From Deltaproteobacteria bacterium (lineage in GTDB: Bacteria > Desulfobacterota > Binatia > UBA9968), in the NCBI GenBank assembly GCA_021323355.1, contig JAJONK010000066.1, positions 1 through 9,705 on the forward strand: a DNA stretch of 9,705 nt, written 5' to 3'. The translations under genes were made by a program, and so were the position numbers. The notes beneath the pieces were generated by a model. It was not told the DNA's origin. It worked only from the letters and a program-made list of their open reading frames with translations, and did not search any database. Shown piece by piece: positions 7,608-9,705 of the stretch (the stretch's first letter is position 1; every line of letters starts with the position of its first letter).

Positions 7608-8672
7608 CTACTTTTCCTTTGGTTGCCGATTCGCAAGTTGTGCCATTTGCTTCTCGAGGCGCCGCACCAGTGTCCACAGCTTAGGTAGCTGCGGCAAAAG
7701 AGTCATTACCTTCAGCCACTCGTGATGCGGCGCTACGCCAATACCGCCCGACAGCAACGCTCCCGCTGGCACAGACTGAGGCACTCCGGACTGCGGTCCG
7801 ATGATCGCTCCGTCGCCGATCTCGATATGATTGACTACCCCCACTTGTCCAGCCAAAGTCACATTCTTGCCCAATTTTGTACTGCCGGCGATCCCGGCTT
7901 GCGCCGCGATCACCGAGTTTGCTCCCACGGTAACATTATGCGCAATTTGCACGAGATTATCGATCTTAGCGCCTCGTCCAATGAGTGTGCGGCCAAGAGT
8001 TGCGCGATCGATGGTTGTATTGGCGCCGATCTCGACATCGTCTTCGACCTCGACGATGCCCACCTGAGGGATCTTGATCCTATGTTCGCCACTCCCGGCG
8101 TAGCCGAAGCCATCGCTGCCAATAACCACACCCGCATGAAGAATGACCCTGTTGCCGAGCCGGCATCCATCGCGAACGACCACGTTGGGATGCAGCACAC
8201 AGTCGCTACCGATCTCCACTCGATCGCCCAAAAACACCCCGGGAAGCAAAACGCTACGATCTCCGATCAGGACGGATTTCCCTACATAGACATTGGGGTA
8301 CGCCGAGACATCGTGACCAAGCTTTGCGGTGGGATCGATATGCGCGGAAGGAGCAATTTCCCGGCGATACTCGGCACCCGGAGCAAACAGCTGAAGAATT
8401 CTAGCGAACGCCACATAGGGCTGCGCCACCTCTAAGAAACCTTGACCGGTTTTCGCTCGTTCGGAGGCCACCAGTTGGGGCGCGACGATAATCGCGCTGG
8501 CCTTGGAAGCCGATATGAACCTAGCGTAGCGAGGGTTAGCGAGAAAGGTAATATCGCCCGTACCGGCTTCTTCGATCGGCGAAACTCTAGAGATCTTGAC
8601 GGAGTCGTCGCCAATAATTCGGCCGCCAACGTACTCGGCCAAATCGCGAAGTATTCTTTCTCGAGGCGGCAC
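7608..8672 (-). CDS. lpxD: UDP-3-O-(3-hydroxyacyl)glucosamine N-acyltransferase LpxD
   Basis: LpxD adds the second 3-hydroxyacyl chain, to the 2-amino group of the LpxC product, in the cytoplasm. The 354 residues show the three-part family layout: an N-terminal uridine-binding domain (about 1-105, with GDITFLANPRY at 39-49), a left-handed beta-helix of hexapeptide repeats (about 106-310), and a C-terminal helix ending in a charged tail (LVRRLEKQMAQL, 335-346). H245 in QIAHNV (242-247) matches catalytic His239 of E. coli LpxD, and H282, the same 37 residues further on, matches His276. The start is GTG at 8672, two bases after the skp stop, with only a weak GAAG upstream. The alignable fold begins by residue 6, so no later start is attractive. 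Such spacing suggests translation depends on ribosomes finishing skp. Confidence 0.96.
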   Translation of the reverse strand: MPPRERILRDLAEYVGGRIIGDDSVKISRVSPIEEAGTGDITFLANPRYARFISASKASAIIVAPQLVASERAKTGQGFLEVAQPYVAFARILQLFAPGAEYRREIAPSAHIDPTAKLGHDVSAYPNVYVGKSVLIGDRSVLLPGVFLGDRVEIGSDCVLHPNVVVRDGCRLGNRVILHAGVVIGSDGFGYAGSGEHRIKIPQVGIVEVEDDVEIGANTTIDRATLGRTLIGRGAKIDNLVQIAHNVTVGANSVIAAQAGIAGSTKLGKNVTLAGQVGVVNHIEIGDGAIIGPQSGVPQSVPAGALLSGGIGVAPHHEWLKVMTLLPQLPKLWTLVRRLEKQMAQLANRQPKEK

Positions 8673-8674
8673 TT

Positions 8675-9181
8675 CTATTTATTGCGGCTGTTGAAAACTT
8701 CGATCACTTTGTTTGTGACGTCGATTCCTTGGTCGCTGTAAAGAATTTGGTTACGTTCCAGGATCAAAGTAAATTTGTCGGATTTTCCGATCTCGTTGAC
8801 AATCTTTTCGAGCTCTTTGAGGATGTCTCCGGTTAATGCGCCCTCTTTCTGCCGAAGCTCCTGTTGCTGGTCAGTCATTGTTCGTTGATAATTGACATAT
8901 CGTCTCTGCAGATCCACCTCCAAGTTGCGCCGCTCTTCCTCCTTCATTAGAGGTCCCTTCTTATCAAGATCCGCCTTGAGCCGCTCGAGCTCGGTCTTTT
9001 CTTTAAGAAGCTCAGCTTCCGCCTTTTTCACCTGCGCTTGAAATCGTTCCTTGGCCCGTTTGCCGGCGTTGGAATCCGAGATCGCGCGCTGTATGTCGAT
9101 AAAGCCGATTTTCACCCGCTCTTGGGCTCCAACTGCTGGAATACATAGAAGAGTCAAAAACAAAACCAACCAATATTTCAC
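8675..9181 (-). CDS. skp: Periplasmic OMP chaperone Skp/OmpH
   Basis: Skp-family proteins hold unfolded outer-membrane proteins in the periplasm and hand them to the BAM complex. The 168-residue precursor begins with a Sec signal peptide: K2, a hydrophobic core (3-15) and a likely signal peptidase I site after AVGA (16-19). The mature N-terminus has the family segment KIGFIDIQRAI (24-34). A long charged coiled-coil hairpin follows (about 40-130, rich in K, E, Q and L), forming the trimer's tentacles; the end (FTLILERNQILYSDQGIDVT, 137-156) returns to the beta-sheet body. The start is GTG at 9181, immediately preceded by an in-frame TAA and by a strong GGAGG five bases upstream, the best ribosome site seen in the window. 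It lies 50 bases after bamA, its functional partner. Confidence 0.95.
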   Translation of the reverse strand: MKYWLVLFLTLLCIPAVGAQERVKIGFIDIQRAISDSNAGKRAKERFQAQVKKAEAELLKEKTELERLKADLDKKGPLMKEEERRNLEVDLQRRYVNYQRTMTDQQQELRQKEGALTGDILKELEKIVNEIGKSDKFTLILERNQILYSDQGIDVTNKVIEVFNSRNK

Positions 9182-9186
9182 TTACG

Positions 9187-9191
9187 CCTCC
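9187..9191 (-). promoter_or_regulatory. Strong Shine-Dalgarno of skp
   Basis: GGAGG lies five bases before the GTG start of skp. It fixes the start codon and is the only near-consensus ribosome site seen in this operon, which fits a chaperone needed in larger amounts than the lipid A enzymes. Confidence 0.85.
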
Positions 9192-9231
9192 AGAAAATCA
9201 GAGCTTAGTGGACAGGGGACAAGAGTGCCAG

Positions 9232-9705
9232 CTAGGGCTGGCTGCCAAGAGTGAAGCCGATGACCGAAGTTTCATCATCGGATTGCTTGTTCAGCGGGAA
9301 TCCAAGCTCGACACGCAAAGGACCAAACGGGGACATCCATCGCGCTCCGAAACCGACCGATCTTCTAAGGTCAGTGATACTGAACTTATCAGATCCACCG
9401 AACGAATTACCCATATCGAAGAAAGCCACGCCGCGAAGCCCGAATTGCTCCATAATTGGAAACATCAGCTCGGCGCTCAGTACCATCGCCTTGTCGCCAC
9501 CGACGACTTCAGTGTCGGTGCATATCCCAGCAGGATCGCAATTGGCAGGTTCCCGCGGACCGAGGCTTCGTTCCGCGAAGCCGCGCACGGAATTGATTCC
9601 GCCAAGGAAGTAACGCTCGAACAGCGGCAAATCGTTTATACTATCAGAGCGTTGGACCAACCCGACGCCGTACCCCAGGGATCCGCCTAAAGACAGCACA
9701 TAGGC
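9232..9705 (-). CDS. bamA: Outer membrane protein assembly factor BamA, C-terminal part of the beta-barrel (cut by window edge)
   Basis: BamA is the Omp85 barrel that folds and inserts outer-membrane proteins. Only the last 157 residues are present, open at the right edge, so the POTRA domains and first half of the barrel are missing. The loop 6 hallmark VRGF lies at 40-43, after the typical FERYFLGGINS. GGDKAMVLSAELMFP (69-83) and RGVAFFDMGNSF (91-102) are next, then the late barrel strands GFGARWMSPFGPLRVELGFPL (118-138). The loop after VRGF carries two cysteines, C56 and C62, much like the C690/C700 pair of E. coli BamA. The protein ends FTLGSQP: the last residue, normally aromatic in the C-terminal beta-signal, is proline. 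The neighbour skp and the match to the VRGF region make BamA far more likely than TamA. Confidence 0.93.
   Translation of the reverse strand, partial: AYVLSLGGSLGYGVGLVQRSDSINDLPLFERYFLGGINSVRGFAERSLGPREPANCDPAGICTDTEVVGGDKAMVLSAELMFPIMEQFGLRGVAFFDMGNSFGGSDKFSITDLRRSVGFGARWMSPFGPLRVELGFPLNKQSDDETSVIGFTLGSQP

Noticed and set aside
7604..7636. A longer fabZ beginning at TTG 7636, inside lpxD.
   Set aside because: It would add 11 residues with no counterpart in FabZ and has no ribosome site; the ATG at 7603 fits length and spacing.
7722..8435. A 237-codon open frame on the plus strand, antisense to lpxD.
   Set aside because: It lies wholly inside lpxD, whose protein matches the family end to end. 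The translation shows no recognisable fold or motif and the opening follows from the codon pattern of the real gene.
6381..8672. Periodic short repeats in lpxA and lpxD.
   Set aside because: They encode the hexapeptide repeats of the left-handed beta-helix and are not DNA-level repeats or a mobile element.
9143..9145. Cysteine 13 of Skp as a lipoprotein lipobox.
   Set aside because: The residues before it are TLL, without the small residue needed directly before the cysteine. The AVGA site a few residues later fits ordinary signal peptidase I.
9182..9231. A possible terminator or promoter in the 50-base gap between bamA and skp.
   Set aside because: I see no stable hairpin followed by a T-run and no recognisable -35/-10 pair; the only clear element is the skp ribosome site.

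Overview
This window is one continuous lipid A and outer-membrane biogenesis operon. Every gene is on the minus strand, so it is transcribed from high to low coordinates. Both ends are cut inside genes: bamA loses its 5' part at the right edge and lpxK its 3' part at the left edge. In reading order the genes are bamA (3' end), skp/ompH, lpxD, fabZ, lpxA, lpxI, a Gfo/Idh/MocA-family oxidoreductase, lpxB, msbA, waaA (kdtA) and lpxK (5' end). The gaps between them are only 2 to 50 bases. No stretch over 50 bases lacks a gene, and I see no tRNA, rRNA, CRISPR array, insertion sequence or convincing terminator.

The organism is a Gram-negative bacterium with a two-membrane envelope. The core order bamA-skp-lpxD-fabZ-lpxA-lpxB is widespread in diderms. 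The use of LpxI rather than LpxH, the oxidoreductase before lpxB, and the msbA-waaA-lpxK tail resemble Desulfobacterota ('Deltaproteobacteria') and related uncultured phyla such as Binatota or Methylomirabilota. That is an inference from gene order. GC content looks like the mid-50s percent by eye, and the sequence cannot fix the phylum by itself.

The genes work as one pathway. LpxA and LpxD load 3-hydroxyacyl chains onto the UDP-sugar, and FabZ acts at the 3-hydroxyacyl-ACP branch point they share with fatty-acid synthesis. LpxI cleaves the UDP-diacyl sugar to lipid X, LpxB joins it to a second UDP-diacyl sugar, LpxK phosphorylates the disaccharide, WaaA adds Kdo, and MsbA flips the product across the inner membrane. 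Skp escorts outer-membrane proteins across the periplasm and BamA inserts them. Not in the window are lpxC (the committed step), the Kdo synthesis genes and late acyltransferases.

No wholly new system is visible. The points worth checking are the oxidoreductase, a GnnA-like candidate that could give a 3-amino sugar backbone although no GnnB aminotransferase is here; a BamA C-terminus ending in proline instead of the usual aromatic residue; and an alanine at the LpxA acyl-chain 'ruler' position. Smaller points are the many GTG starts and two 8-base homopolymers inside msbA.
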